Part shown: positions 33,882 to 42,562 of the stretch, piece after piece
How the letters are laid out: the number at the start of each line of letters is the position of its first letter
How positions within the stretch are numbered: the stretch's first letter is position 1
Source: SHXO01 sp964523885
Lineage (GTDB): Bacteria > Pseudomonadota > Gammaproteobacteria > Burkholderiales > SHXO01
Direction: 5' to 3'
Assembly (NCBI GenBank): GCA_964523885.1
Contig: CAZFYX010000103.1
Location: 12,245-76,244, forward strand
Length of the DNA stretch: 64,000 nt
Notes under the pieces: model-generated
What the model saw: only the letters and a program-made list of their open reading frames with translations
Database searches by the model: none
What the model was told of the DNA's origin: nothing
Program-made: the position numbers and the translations under genes

Positions 33882-34745
33882 ATGACTCACTTCATGACCG
33901 GCATGGAGCAGCGCGCGATCCGGGCCAACGGCATCCGCTTCAACGCCTGGGTCGGCGGCAGCGGCACGCCAGTGGTGCTGCTGCACGGCTATCCGCAGAC
34001 CGCGCAGATGTGGCGCAAGGTCGCCCCCGCACTGCTGGACACTCACCGCGTCGTCTGCCCCGACCTGCGCGGGTACGGGGATTCCGACAAGCCGCGCGAC
34101 GGCTACGACAAGAAGACGATGGCGCGCGACATCCATGAGCTGATGCGCAGCCTGGGCCACGGGCGCTACGCGGTGGTCGGGCACGACCGCGGCGCCCGGG
34201 TCTCGCACCGGCTCGCGCTCGACTTCCCCGACGCGGTCACGCGCCTGTGTGTGCTCGACATCGTGCCGACGCACACCCTGTTCTCGCACACCGACCGCCA
34301 CCTCGCGGCGGCGTACTGGCACTGGTTCTTCTTCCAGGTGCCCGACCTCCCGGAGGTCATGCTCGGGGCCGCCCCCGAGCCGTTCCTGCGCACGATGTTC
34401 CGCGCGCTCACCGCGAACGCCGGCGCGATCGAGGAGCCGATGGTGCTGGAGTACCTGCGCGCCTTCACCCTGCCGGGCACGATCCGCGCCGGGCTGGAGG
34501 ACTACCGGGCCGCCGCGACCCGCGACTTCGAGGACGATGCCCGCGACGCCGGCAGCCGCATCGCCTGCCCGGTCTTGGCAATCTGGGGCGAGTTCGGCAA
34601 GATGCATTCGCTGTTCGACGTGCTCGCGACCTGGAAGGAAAAGGCCCGGCACGCCGAGGGTCATCCGCTCCCGTGTGGTCACTTCATACCCGAGGAGGCC
34701 CCGGATGCGCTGCTGGCCGATCTGCGACCCTGGCTGCGTGCCTGA
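33882..34745 (+). CDS. Alpha/beta hydrolase, haloacetate dehalogenase-like, 287 aa
   Basis: Cytosolic alpha/beta hydrolase. The oxyanion-hole HGYP lies in VVLLHGYPQTAQMW, and the nucleophile elbow is GHDRGA with Asp102, as in fluoroacetate/haloacetate dehalogenases and some epoxide hydrolases, where Asp forms an ester with the substrate carbon. PDLRGYGDSDKP is also characteristic. The C-terminal His is in LPCGHFIPEEAPD. Dehalogenase activity is inferred from the closest-looking group and is not certain. It begins 45 bases after the lipoprotein gene. Confidence 0.82.
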   Translation: MTHFMTGMEQRAIRANGIRFNAWVGGSGTPVVLLHGYPQTAQMWRKVAPALLDTHRVVCPDLRGYGDSDKPRDGYDKKTMARDIHELMRSLGHGRYAVVGHDRGARVSHRLALDFPDAVTRLCVLDIVPTHTLFSHTDRHLAAAYWHWFFFQVPDLPEVMLGAAPEPFLRTMFRALTANAGAIEEPMVLEYLRAFTLPGTIRAGLEDYRAAATRDFEDDARDAGSRIACPVLAIWGEFGKMHSLFDVLATWKEKARHAEGHPLPCGHFIPEEAPDALLADLRPWLRA

Positions 34746-34918
34746 AACTTTTCCGCGCCGCCCGCGGTCTGCCTGACAGCACGTTGCAACTGCCTCCAGA
34801 GCAACGGCCGGTCCACGGGACGGCCGCCACAACAACAGGCTGACCGCACCCCGGGGTGCGGGTCCGGGAGTCGAGGAACGCGCGGGCCGTTCGCCCGCTG
34901 CTGCTTTGGAGGCTGTTC

Positions 34919-35785
34919 GTGCCCATCCGCACCATCGCGCTGGCCATTCTGGCCAGCCTCGCCGCGCCGGTCCTGGCGCAGCAGGGAGAGACCTTCACCG
35001 ACATCACCCCCGGCGACATCTCGGTCGATCCGGCCAACCTCCTCACCGGCGCCAACATGGGCGACGTGAGGGCGATCAACAACCTCGGGCTGCTGTGGGC
35101 GCGCGGAGTGGGGGCCGAGGGCCCCAACTTCGCCGAGGCGCTGCGCTGGTGGAAGGAAGGCGCCAGGCGCGGGTACAGCCTGAGCATGAACAACCTGGGG
35201 TTGCTCTACGCCAACGGCGACGGCGTCAAGCAGAGCTACGACGAGGCCTACAAGTGGTGGGAGATGTCGGCCGAGACCGGCGACGCCTGGGCCATGAACA
35301 GCATCGGCGACCTGTACGAGCACGGGCAGGGTGTGGAGCAGAGCTACTCCGAGGCGTTCGCCTGGTATCAGCGGGCGGCCGAGGGCGGCGACGCGCTGGG
35401 CATGTACAACCTGGCCCACTTCCATGAGGAAGGTCTCGCCGGGCCGAAGGACGCCAAGGCCGCGCTGAAGTGGTACGAGCGCTCGGCGGACAAGGGCATC
35501 GGCGTGGCCATGGCCCGGCTGGGCGCCCTGATCGCCGACGGCCGAGGCCAGCCGGCCGATCCCGCCGAGGGGCACGCCTGGATGACGGTGGCCACCCGGT
35601 ACTTCACCGCCGAGGATGGGCGGGAAGCGCAGGCCAACGCCAAGACACTCGCTGCGCTCTCGGCGGCGATGTCCCCGCGCGAGCTCGAGCGTGCACGCGA
35701 GATCGCGACCAATCTCGAAGCCCGCATCGAGGAACGGCGCAAGGCCAGGCCGCTCCAGCCCGGCCCGGGGGAGAAAGAGGTCTAG
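34919..35785 (+). CDS. Exported Sel1-repeat protein, 288 aa, GTG start
   Basis: Secreted or periplasmic protein with a signal peptide (TIALAILASLAAPVLAQ). It carries four to five Sel1-like repeats of 36 residues, for example AMNSIGDLYEHGQGVEQSYSE and AMARLGALIADG, that form helical scaffolds for protein interaction. The start is GTG 34919: TTTGGAGG sits 6 bases upstream and the reading gives a proper signal peptide; the first ATG in frame (34856) would add 21 residues of noise. A second Sel1 protein is at 58.3-59.4 kb. Partner unknown. Confidence 0.82.
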   Translation: MPIRTIALAILASLAAPVLAQQGETFTDITPGDISVDPANLLTGANMGDVRAINNLGLLWARGVGAEGPNFAEALRWWKEGARRGYSLSMNNLGLLYANGDGVKQSYDEAYKWWEMSAETGDAWAMNSIGDLYEHGQGVEQSYSEAFAWYQRAAEGGDALGMYNLAHFHEEGLAGPKDAKAALKWYERSADKGIGVAMARLGALIADGRGQPADPAEGHAWMTVATRYFTAEDGREAQANAKTLAALSAAMSPRELERAREIATNLEARIEERRKARPLQPGPGEKEV

Positions 35786-36099
35786 GTGCAGTGCGCCGGC
35801 CGGCCGGGGCGACGCGCGGCGGTAGAACCTGCGACCGGTTGCACTGCTGCAGGCCGTCGCCGTACTCTTCTGCCCAATGATGGTGCGCGGCTAGCGCTGT
35901 GGCCGGTGTGCGCCGCCATACGGACTTTCCGGGATGTCCGTTTCGATCAGCCCTGTGGCGCCGGAATCAACCACTTATGAAAATACTTTGGATTCTGGCG
36001 GCGCACCTGGCACGGACCCTGCCCTGTACGGAGTCAGGTGCCGACACAGGCGCCCAAACATATCGATCCGGGGGGAGACTGAACGCGAAGAGGTCTCCA
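35786..36099. other. Intergenic region before the HExxH protein
   Basis: A 314-base gap with no convincing frame, apart from an in-frame extension of the downstream gene starting at 35977 that I do not favour. It contains an inverted pair GCACCTG/CAGGTGC and a sigma54-like element (separate entry). AT content rises near 35970-35995, which would fit promoter melting. Confidence 0.35.
36008..36022 (+). promoter_or_regulatory. Possible sigma54 promoter
   Basis: TGGCACGGACCCTGC matches the -24/-12 consensus TGGCACG-N4-TTGC apart from one base in the -12 element (CTGC), with correct 10-base spacing between GG and GC. It would start transcription about 65 bases before the HExxH gene. One mismatch and a GC-rich background make this tentative. 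Confidence 0.3.
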
Positions 36100-36741
36100 A
36101 TGGTCGCCTTCCGAATTGCGTTTGTCATCGTCCTCGCTGCGCTGGCGGCCGCGCCTGCCAGGGCCGACAACGGTTCCGCCAGCTGGACCCAGGCCGCCTA
36201 CGGCAGCAAATCCTCCGACCAGCAGCTGTTCGACCGCGCGTTCGACACCCGCCCTGCGGGCAGCCTCGAGGAAGTCGTGCGCAAGCTCAGCCTGGCGATC
36301 GACATGCTCTCGCGCTACCGCGTGCCCAAGGAGGCGCCGCACATCTACCGCGTGCCAAAGGCGGAGATGGAGAACTACGTGTGCGGCAGCAACTGCAACA
36401 TCCAGGCGTGGTACCGCCCCGGCGACGGCATCTTCCTGGTCGATACGCTGCACCCGGAGTCCGACCTGATGCACCGCTCGATCCTGCTGCACGAGCTGGT
36501 GCACTACTTCCAGGACAGGTCCGGTGCCTACGGCGACCGCTCTTCCTGCGAGCGCTGGTACCAGCGCGAGCTGGACGCCTACAACATCCAGAACCGCTAC
36601 CTCGGCGTGATCGGCAGTCCGAGCCGGGTTGCCTTCACGGCGGACAACTGCGCCAACATGGAGAGCAAGGCCCGGGTTGAAGCCGACCACACCCAGACCT
36701 TCGGCCAGAACACGCTGCGCAGCGCACCCGACCGCGATTAG
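36100..36741 (+). CDS. Exported HExxH protein, putative zinc metallopeptidase, 213 aa
   Basis: A signal peptide (FVIVLAALAAAPARA) precedes a periplasmic domain with HELVH at His131-His135 in SILLHELVHYFQD, the zincin active-site signature. Four Cys (YVCGSNCNIQAW and two later) could form disulfides. A downstream Glu or His third ligand cannot be assigned with confidence; RELDAYNIQNRY is a candidate. GAAGAGG precedes ATG 36100. Substrate unknown. It stands alone between a Sel1 protein and a P450 and ends in a hairpin that begins at its stop codon. Confidence 0.75.
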   Translation: MVAFRIAFVIVLAALAAAPARADNGSASWTQAAYGSKSSDQQLFDRAFDTRPAGSLEEVVRKLSLAIDMLSRYRVPKEAPHIYRVPKAEMENYVCGSNCNIQAWYRPGDGIFLVDTLHPESDLMHRSILLHELVHYFQDRSGAYGDRSSCERWYQRELDAYNIQNRYLGVIGSPSRVAFTADNCANMESKARVEADHTQTFGQNTLRSAPDRD

Positions 36742-36763
36742 GTCTCGCCCCCAGGGCGAGACC
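36741..36763 (+). terminator. Hairpin at the end of the HExxH gene
   Basis: Perfect 10-bp stem GGTCTCGCCC / GGGCGAGACC with loop CCA, starting at the last base of the stop codon. No T-run follows; another palindrome begins 9 bases later. Confidence 0.6.
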
Positions 36764-36771
36764 GTGCAGGC

Positions 36772-36832
36772 GTGAAGGGTCTCCTCACCCGGCCCTCCCC
36801 CCGCTGGCGGGTGAGCGGGAAGCACCCTTCAC
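36772..36832. repeat. Nested palindrome, family C (GTGAAGGG arms)
   Basis: Outer arms GTGAAGGGT (36772-36780) and ACCCTTCAC (36824-36832) enclose inner arms CTCACCCG (36784-36791) and CGGGTGAG (36808-36815). The GTGAAGGG/CCCTTCAC outer arms recur at 58203-58268. Located between the HExxH gene and the P450 gene on the same strand. Confidence 0.65.
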
Positions 36833-36916
36833 TGATCCCAAAGCCGTCTATCATTGGCGGCTTCCGAACTCGCGCGCATCAAGGCGATGCGCTGCGCCGG
36901 CTCCGGCGCACAGGCC

Positions 36917-38146
36917 ATGGCACACACCCGACCGGACGCAGCGCTCGCGCGGCACTTCGACCTGCGCAGCCTGCCCCCCGACTTCTACGCCGATCCCTAT
37001 CCGTACTACCACGCCCTGCGCGCGCACGAGCCGGTCAAGCGCATGCCGGACGGCGGCGTGCTGCTGACGCGCTACGCCGACGCGGTCGCGGTCTACAAGG
37101 ACCCGCTCACCTTCAGCTCGGACAAGAAGGCGGAGTTCCGCCCCAAGTACGGCGACTCGCTGCTCTACGAGCATCACACCACGAGCCTGGTGTTCAACGA
37201 TCCGCCGCTGCATACGCGCGTGCGCCGCCTGATCCTCGGGGCGCTCACGCCCAGGGCCATCGAGGAGATGGAGGCGGGCCTGGTCACCCTCGTGGACGGC
37301 CTGCTCGACGCCATGGCGTGCAAGGGCGAGGTGGACCTGGTCGAGGATTTCGCCTCAGCGATCCCGATCGAGATCATCGGCAACCTGCTGGGGGTGCCGC
37401 GCGAGGAGCGCGCCCCGCTGCGCGGATGGTCGCTGGCGATCCTGGGAGCGCTCGAGCCCGTGGTCACGCAGGAGGCGGCGGCGCGCGGCAACCTTGCGGT
37501 GGCGGAGTTCCTCGACTACCTCGAGCGCCTGGTGTCCGACCGCGCTGCGCACCCGGGCGATCCGCAGCGTGATGTGCTGACCCGCCTGATCCACGGCGAG
37601 GCCGACGGCGAGCGGCTCACGCACAAGGAGCTGCTGCACCAGTGCGTGTTCCTGCTCAACGCCGGGCACGAGACCACCACCAACCTGATCGGCAACGCGC
37701 TGCATGCGCTCACCCAGTGGCCCGGCGAGCGCGAGCGTCTCGTCGCCGGGCCGGAACTGATGAAGACCGCAGTTGAGGAGTTCCTGCGCTTCGAGAGCTC
37801 GAACCAGCTCGGCAACCGCCTCGCGACGCATGCCGCGGTGGTGGGCGGAGTGAGCCTGGCCGCCGGCACGCCGATCACCCTGTGCATCGGCGCCGCCAAC
37901 CGCGACCCGGAGCAGTTTCCCGACCCCGACCGGCTCGACGTGTCGCGCACGCCCAACCGCCACCTGGCGTTCGGCTCCGGCCCGCATCAGTGCGCCGGGA
38001 TGCATCTCGCCCGCCTGGAGGGCAGGATCGCGATCAGCCGATTCCTCGCGCGCTTTCCGCGCTATCGCCTGCGCGGCGAGCCCGTGCGCGGGGGGCGGGC
38101 GCGTTTTCGGGGATTCCTGTCGTTGCCGTGCACCCTGGGCGATTGA
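36917..38146 (+). CDS. Cytochrome P450, 409 aa
   Basis: Soluble bacterial P450 monooxygenase that needs a separate ferredoxin and reductase, none encoded nearby. Heme-binding loop FGSGPHQCAG with thiolate ligand Cys359; I-helix oxygen-activation motif NAGHETTTN near residue 250; K-helix ExxR in EEFLRFES (E-x-x-R); FNDPPLHTRVRRLI in the C-helix. The start codon ATG 36917 gives the usual N-terminus; its ribosome binding site is weak and upstream in-frame Mets exist. The class resembles CYP107/CYP199-like bacterial enzymes only in general style; substrate unknown. Confidence 0.9.
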   Translation: MAHTRPDAALARHFDLRSLPPDFYADPYPYYHALRAHEPVKRMPDGGVLLTRYADAVAVYKDPLTFSSDKKAEFRPKYGDSLLYEHHTTSLVFNDPPLHTRVRRLILGALTPRAIEEMEAGLVTLVDGLLDAMACKGEVDLVEDFASAIPIEIIGNLLGVPREERAPLRGWSLAILGALEPVVTQEAAARGNLAVAEFLDYLERLVSDRAAHPGDPQRDVLTRLIHGEADGERLTHKELLHQCVFLLNAGHETTTNLIGNALHALTQWPGERERLVAGPELMKTAVEEFLRFESSNQLGNRLATHAAVVGGVSLAAGTPITLCIGAANRDPEQFPDPDRLDVSRTPNRHLAFGSGPHQCAGMHLARLEGRIAISRFLARFPRYRLRGEPVRGGRARFRGFLSLPCTLGD

Positions 38147-38284
38147 GCAGAGGGATGAGGTAACCTCTCGCCAGGGTCGCGAAGGACGCAAGGGAAAGGC
38201 GAGGACCAGCACCGCATGCACGGCTTGCGCACACCCCGGTGCTGTTGCTGGCGCAAGAGCAGAACGTATCCGGAGGAGAGCTCG

Positions 38285-39433
38285 ATGAAGTCGATGGTTC
38301 GCGTGTTGGTGGCCGCGCTGCTGCTGTGCGCCGGTGGCGCCTGGGCGCAGATCAAGGTCGGGGCGAGCCTGTCGCTGACCGGGCCGGCGGCATCGCTCGG
38401 CATTCCCGAGCGCGACACCATCAACCTGCTGCCGAAGGAGATCGCCGGGCAGAAGGTCGAGTACATCGTGCTCGACGACGCCTCCGACACCACCACGGCG
38501 GTGAAGAACGCCAGGCGGCTGGTGTCCGACGACAAGGTCGACCTCATCCTGGGGCCGTCGATCACGCCCAGCAGCCTGGCCATCCTCGACGTCATCGCCG
38601 AGGCGGGCACGCCGGTGATCTCGCTCGCCTCGTCCGCGCGAATCATCCAGCCGATGGATGCCAAGCGCGCATGGATGTTCAAGACCCCGCAGACCGACGT
38701 GCAGATGGCCTCCGGGATCATGGAGCACGCGGCGGCGCGGGGGGTGAAGTCGGTTGCATACATCGGCCAGGCCGACACCATGGGCGAGGCCTTCTACGCC
38801 GAGGTGGCGAAGCAGGCGCAGGCCCACGGCATCGAAGTGGTGGCCAACGAGCGCTTCAACCCGCGCGACACCAGCGTGACCGGCCAGGTGCTCAGGATCA
38901 TCGTCGCGAAGCCGGATGCCGTGGTGATCGGCGCCGCCGGTACGCCCGCCGCGATGCCGCCCAAGGCGTTGGTGGAACGTGGCTACAAGGGCACGATCTA
39001 CCACAACCACGGCACCGGCAACATGGACTTCCTGCGCCTGTGCGGCAAGGACTGCGAAGGCACGTTCCTGCCGGCGAGCCCCGTTCTGGTCGCGGCCCAG
39101 CTGCCGGACGCGCATCCGGCGAAGAAGGTGGCGCTCGACTACACCAGGCGGTTCGAGGCTGCCAATGGAGCGGGCACCGTCACCGCGTTCGGGTCCTATG
39201 CATGGGATGCCGGGCTGCTCCTGCAGCAGGCGATCCCGGTGGCGATCAAGGCCGGCAAGCCCGGCACGCCGGAGTTCCGCAAGGCCTTGCGCGATGCGCT
39301 GGAGAAGATCAAGGGACTGTCGGTGAGCAACGGCATCGTCAACATGACACCGGACGATCACCTCGGGCTGGACAACCGCGCGCGGGTGATGGTGAAGATC
39401 AGCGGCGGCAGATGGGTGCTGGACCGGCCCTGA
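38285..39433 (+). CDS. Branched-chain amino acid-type ABC substrate-binding protein, 382 aa
   Basis: Periplasmic binding protein of the LivK/type I family with signal peptide (VLVAALLLCAGGAWA). Features: VGASLSLTGPAASLGIPERD, ARRLVSDDKVDLILGPSITPSS, TPVISLASSARI and the second-lobe AYIGQADTMGEAF. The pocket may take amino acids, amides or aromatic acids. No permease or ATPase genes follow, so it is an orphan component or serves a transporter elsewhere. CGGAGGAGAG precedes ATG 38285. Downstream lies a degraded gene remnant. Confidence 0.87.
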   Translation: MKSMVRVLVAALLLCAGGAWAQIKVGASLSLTGPAASLGIPERDTINLLPKEIAGQKVEYIVLDDASDTTTAVKNARRLVSDDKVDLILGPSITPSSLAILDVIAEAGTPVISLASSARIIQPMDAKRAWMFKTPQTDVQMASGIMEHAAARGVKSVAYIGQADTMGEAFYAEVAKQAQAHGIEVVANERFNPRDTSVTGQVLRIIVAKPDAVVIGAAGTPAAMPPKALVERGYKGTIYHNHGTGNMDFLRLCGKDCEGTFLPASPVLVAAQLPDAHPAKKVALDYTRRFEAANGAGTVTAFGSYAWDAGLLLQQAIPVAIKAGKPGTPEFRKALRDALEKIKGLSVSNGIVNMTPDDHLGLDNRARVMVKISGGRWVLDRP

Positions 39434-39549
39434 GCGTTTGACCGCTGGCGGCGACGCGCCCCGGATCTGCGTGCCGCGCGGGGCTTCCATTCACCTGCGA
39501 TGGACGCGCGATGCGGTGTGTTCGCAGTCGCGTCAAGGTCATCTCCCCC

Positions 39550-39718
39550 ACGCCCGTTGGTCGAGCTGGCGCCGGGCAAGAGCGCGGTGGTGTGGCGCTC
39601 CAGCTTCCTCCCCGGCAACGAGGCGGCGGCCAAGAACGGCGCGCAGACCATCGAGGCCATGAATGACTTCTACGGCGCGGGCCTGATCAACCTGGAGCAG
39701 ATGCTCGAGCGCGGTTGA
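39550..39718 (+). pseudogene. C-terminal remnant of an SRPBCC-family gene
   Basis: The last 55 residues of a rightward frame read like the end of a polyketide cyclase/SRPBCC protein: PGKSAVVWRSSFLPGNE followed by the terminal helix IEAMNDFYGAGLINLEQMLE. Family members are about 150 residues; here the N-terminal strands are absent and the frame before 39550 is unlike protein, with no ribosome binding site. Best read as a truncated relic, though a frameshift or very divergent N-terminus cannot be excluded. Confidence 0.45.
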
Positions 39719-39794
39719 CCATGCGCGGGCGCCTGCACGGCGACCCGTGCCGTGCAATGCCCCCATCGCGGCACATGCGGGCACGCGCGCGGCG

Positions 39795-41333
39795 CTACGT
39801 CGCGCTCGTGCCCGTTGCTGCGAGCTGCTCTCGCAGCGCGCGCTTGAGCACCTTGCCGTAGTTGTTCTTGGGCAGGTCGTCGACGAACAGGTAGCGCTTG
39901 GGCCGCTTGAAGCGGGCGATGTGGTCCAGGCACAGCGCGTCGAGCTCGTCGCGTGTCACGCGCGTGCCGGCGTGTGCGACGACGAATGCCACGACCTCCT
40001 CGCCCCAGTCGGGATGCGGCGCACCGACGACGCTCACCTGCGCCACGCGCGGGTCGCGCAGCAGCACATCCTCGATCTCGCGCGGATAGATGTTCGCGCC
40101 GCCGGAGATGATCATGTCCTTCGAGCGGTCCTTCAACGTGACGAATCCGTGGGCATCGCGGGTGCCGACATCGCCGGTGTGGAGCCAGCCCCCGCGCAGC
40201 GCGGCGGCGTTGGCCGCGGAGTCGCGCCAGTAGCCGGCCATCACGCAGTCGCTGCGCGTCACGATTTCGCCGGGCTCGCCGTCCGGCAGCTCGCGGTCCT
40301 CGTCGTCGAAGATGCGCACCTCCACGCCGGTGCGCGCAGGACCGGCGCTCGCCAGGGCAGCGTCGTCTCCGGCGGCGAGCGCCCGCGCGTGATGTGCCTT
40401 GGACAGGCCGGTGATGGTCATCGGGCTCTCGCCCTGGCCGTAGATCTGGTAGAGGCGTGGGCCGAACAGCCCCAGTGCGCGCTTGAGGTCGGGCAGGTGC
40501 ATCGGCGCACCGCCGTACATGATGCACTTGAGGTGATCCAGCCGCGCGTGTGCGACCGAGGCGTCGTTCATCATCCGCACCACCATGGTGGGGGCGGCGA
40601 AGAAGGAGACGTTGCGATGCCGTTCGATCGCCTCCAGCATCTCGCCCGGGGAGAACGATTCGGCTGCCGTGATCACGTTGTGCGAGGCCTTGGCGACGTG
40701 GGGGAGGCAGTAGACCCCCGAGCCGTGCGACAGCGGTGCGGCGTGCACGATCGTATCGCACTCGTCCAGTGCGTCGACGTCCGCGAAGTAGGCCAGCGTC
40801 ATCACCATCAGGTTGCGCTGGGTCAGCGTGGCGCCCTTGGGCCGGCCGGTCGTGCCGCTGGTGTAGAACAGCCATGCCGGATCGGTCGGCTCACCCGGAT
40901 GAGCGGGCATCGCAGGCGCACCCGCCATCGCGTCGAACAACTGCGGCCGCGCCTCGAACAACTGCACGCCCGGCGCGTTGCCGAGTTCCTCGCGGATGCC
41001 CTCGTACAGCTTCGCGGACGCGAAACACGCCCGGGTGCCCGAGTGCTCGAGGATGTAGGCGAACTCGCGCGGATGCAGCTTCGCGTTCATCGGCACCGCA
41101 CACAGTCCGGCGTGCCAGCAGGCCCAGAGCAGTTGCAGGAACCCGGGCGAGTTGTACATCGCCAGCGCGACGCGGTCGCCCGGCTGGCAGCCCAGCGTGC
41201 CGCGCAGGTAGGCCGCGGTGCCGGCGACGCGGCCGGCGAACTCGGCGTAGCGCCAGGACTGTGCCGCCTGGGTCACGGCGGGCGCTTCCGGATGCAGGAT
41301 GGCGGCCTGGCGCAGCAGCGAGACGAGGTTCAT
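39795..41333 (-). CDS. AMP-dependent acyl-CoA synthetase/ligase, 512 aa
   Basis: ANL superfamily enzyme that activates a carboxylic acid as acyl-AMP and transfers it to CoA. ATP loop LFYTSGTTGRPKGATLT (about residues 170-186), YGQGESPMTITG (A5 motif), GWLHTGDVGTRDAHGFV with the ribose-binding Asp (A7), KDRSKDMIISGGANIYPREIED (A8 hinge) and the C-terminal catalytic Lys in PKNNYGKVLKR. Length is normal. Likely a medium- or long-chain fatty acid, or an aromatic acid; not resolvable. Monocistronic on the minus strand, followed by intergenic relics. Confidence 0.9.
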   Translation of the reverse strand: MNLVSLLRQAAILHPEAPAVTQAAQSWRYAEFAGRVAGTAAYLRGTLGCQPGDRVALAMYNSPGFLQLLWACWHAGLCAVPMNAKLHPREFAYILEHSGTRACFASAKLYEGIREELGNAPGVQLFEARPQLFDAMAGAPAMPAHPGEPTDPAWLFYTSGTTGRPKGATLTQRNLMVMTLAYFADVDALDECDTIVHAAPLSHGSGVYCLPHVAKASHNVITAAESFSPGEMLEAIERHRNVSFFAAPTMVVRMMNDASVAHARLDHLKCIMYGGAPMHLPDLKRALGLFGPRLYQIYGQGESPMTITGLSKAHHARALAAGDDAALASAGPARTGVEVRIFDDEDRELPDGEPGEIVTRSDCVMAGYWRDSAANAAALRGGWLHTGDVGTRDAHGFVTLKDRSKDMIISGGANIYPREIEDVLLRDPRVAQVSVVGAPHPDWGEEVVAFVVAHAGTRVTRDELDALCLDHIARFKRPKRYLFVDDLPKNNYGKVLKRALREQLAATGTSAT

Positions 41334-41538
41334 GGCGCGGATGATAGGCCAAACGGGCCTGCCTTCCCCGGGGGCGGGCTCCAGTCGCCACGGCCCGGGC
41401 AGTCGCCACGCCTTACACCTCTTGAGCAGGCACCGGAGCGAAACTCACGTTCCAGCAGGTTGTGCCTTCACGCGTTTTCCGTGCCCAGGGGGCAGCCGCG
41501 CCGGTACGCCGCGTCGGCGGTGCTTACGCTGCTCCAGA

Positions 41539-41616
41539 TTGCCGGAGCCGGGCACCGCGCTGCTCGCCGGTCTCGCGCTGGTCGGCGTGGGAACTGCGCT
41601 GCGGCGCCGGCGCTGA
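41539..41616 (+). pseudogene. Isolated PEP-CTERM-like sorting signal
   Basis: The last 25 residues of an open frame are LPEPGTALLAGLALVGVG plus TALRRRR: a PEP motif, a hydrophobic helix and a basic tail, the three parts of a PEP-CTERM exosortase signal. The preceding codons of the frame (from 41299) are Arg/Ser-rich noise with no signal peptide or start site. I read it as the 3' end of a deleted gene. If chance, it is a striking coincidence; if real, the genome should encode an exosortase. Confidence 0.45.
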
Positions 41617-41632
41617 GCGAGGCTTGAATGCA

Positions 41633-41657
41633 AAGGGGCGGCAAGCAGCCGCCCCTT
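41633..41657 (-). terminator. Hairpin terminator of the 2OG-oxygenase-like gene
   Basis: Perfect 10-bp stem AAGGGGCGGC / GCCGCCCCTT with a 5-base loop, about 24 bases past the stop of the leftward gene, followed on that strand by a short T-run. Confidence 0.7.
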
Positions 41658-41680
41658 GCGCGTGCCGGGAAGCGAGGCGA

Positions 41681-42475
41681 TCAGCCCTTCGGCCCCACCC
41701 CGAAGTAGCAGCGCAACCGGTTGTAGCGGCGGCGGATCCACTTGTTGGCGGTGTCCTGCAGGTAGTAGGTGAGCATGAGCGAGTAGCGGTCGCCGTCCGT
41801 GTCGCTGGTCTTGGGCACGCTGTGCCAGCTCGCCGTGGGCATCACCGGGAACGCATAGCCGCTGGCGGGGACGTATGCCAGCGTCTTCGTGCGATGAAAG
41901 GCCTCTCCCTCGCGCCCGTCGTGGAACACCGTGCCCAGGTGCTTGCGCGACGCATCCGTCGGCAGGTAGAACTGCACGGTGATCGCCTTGCTGATGGCAT
42001 CGGAGTGGATGCGGATCTGGTAGCCGGGCCGGTCGCACAGCAGAATCGGCACCGGGTAGAACGAGAGCGTCTGCGCCGGCCGCTTGAAGCGCTTCTCCAG
42101 CGACTGCGCGAACTTCTGCAGGAAGACCTCCTGCAGCTCGCGCGACATCAGTGCGTGACTGACATCCTTCCAGACCGTGCGCTGGGCCGCCGGCAGCCGG
42201 CCCAGCAGCTCGGGCCACAGCCACAGGCGCAGCCGCGTGCTGGTGCCGTCGGGCCGCAGCGCATCCTTGTGGCGCAGTTCGTGGAAGCTGCGCGTGTCCG
42301 GCATGTTGGCCAGCATCTCGCGGTAGAAGACGGGCGTGAACACGTTCTCCATGTAGATGTACTCGAACGGCTGGGTCTGCAGCGGCGCCTGGGCGACGGA
42401 GCGCGCGAGCTGCGCGCCGAGCCCGCTCGGCGGCGTCATGGCCTCGAGACTGCTGATGGAGGCGTCGTTCGACAT
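41681..42475 (-). CDS. 2OG-Fe(II) oxygenase-like protein, 264 aa
   Basis: Putative non-heme iron oxygenase. The iron-binding HxD is in GYQIRIHSDAISKAITVQFYLP and the distal His in TASWHSVPKT, with a possible 2-oxoglutarate-binding Arg in GDRYSLMLTYY. This H-x-D...H...R spacing fits double-stranded beta-helix hydroxylases that act on sugars, lipids or proteins. The N-terminal 60 residues are of unclear fold. GGGAGAA precedes ATG 42475. No signal peptide. The substrate is unknown; adjacency to cbtA is probably incidental. Confidence 0.65.
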   Translation of the reverse strand: MSNDASISSLEAMTPPSGLGAQLARSVAQAPLQTQPFEYIYMENVFTPVFYREMLANMPDTRSFHELRHKDALRPDGTSTRLRLWLWPELLGRLPAAQRTVWKDVSHALMSRELQEVFLQKFAQSLEKRFKRPAQTLSFYPVPILLCDRPGYQIRIHSDAISKAITVQFYLPTDASRKHLGTVFHDGREGEAFHRTKTLAYVPASGYAFPVMPTASWHSVPKTSDTDGDRYSLMLTYYLQDTANKWIRRRYNRLRCYFGVGPKG

Positions 42476-42562
42476 GGCGTTCTCCCGGTAGGGACCTGAG
42501 ATGGATGCGCAGTCTGCCACGGGCCGCGGTGGCCCGCCAGCGTGAGGCGTCGCGCTGCCCCG

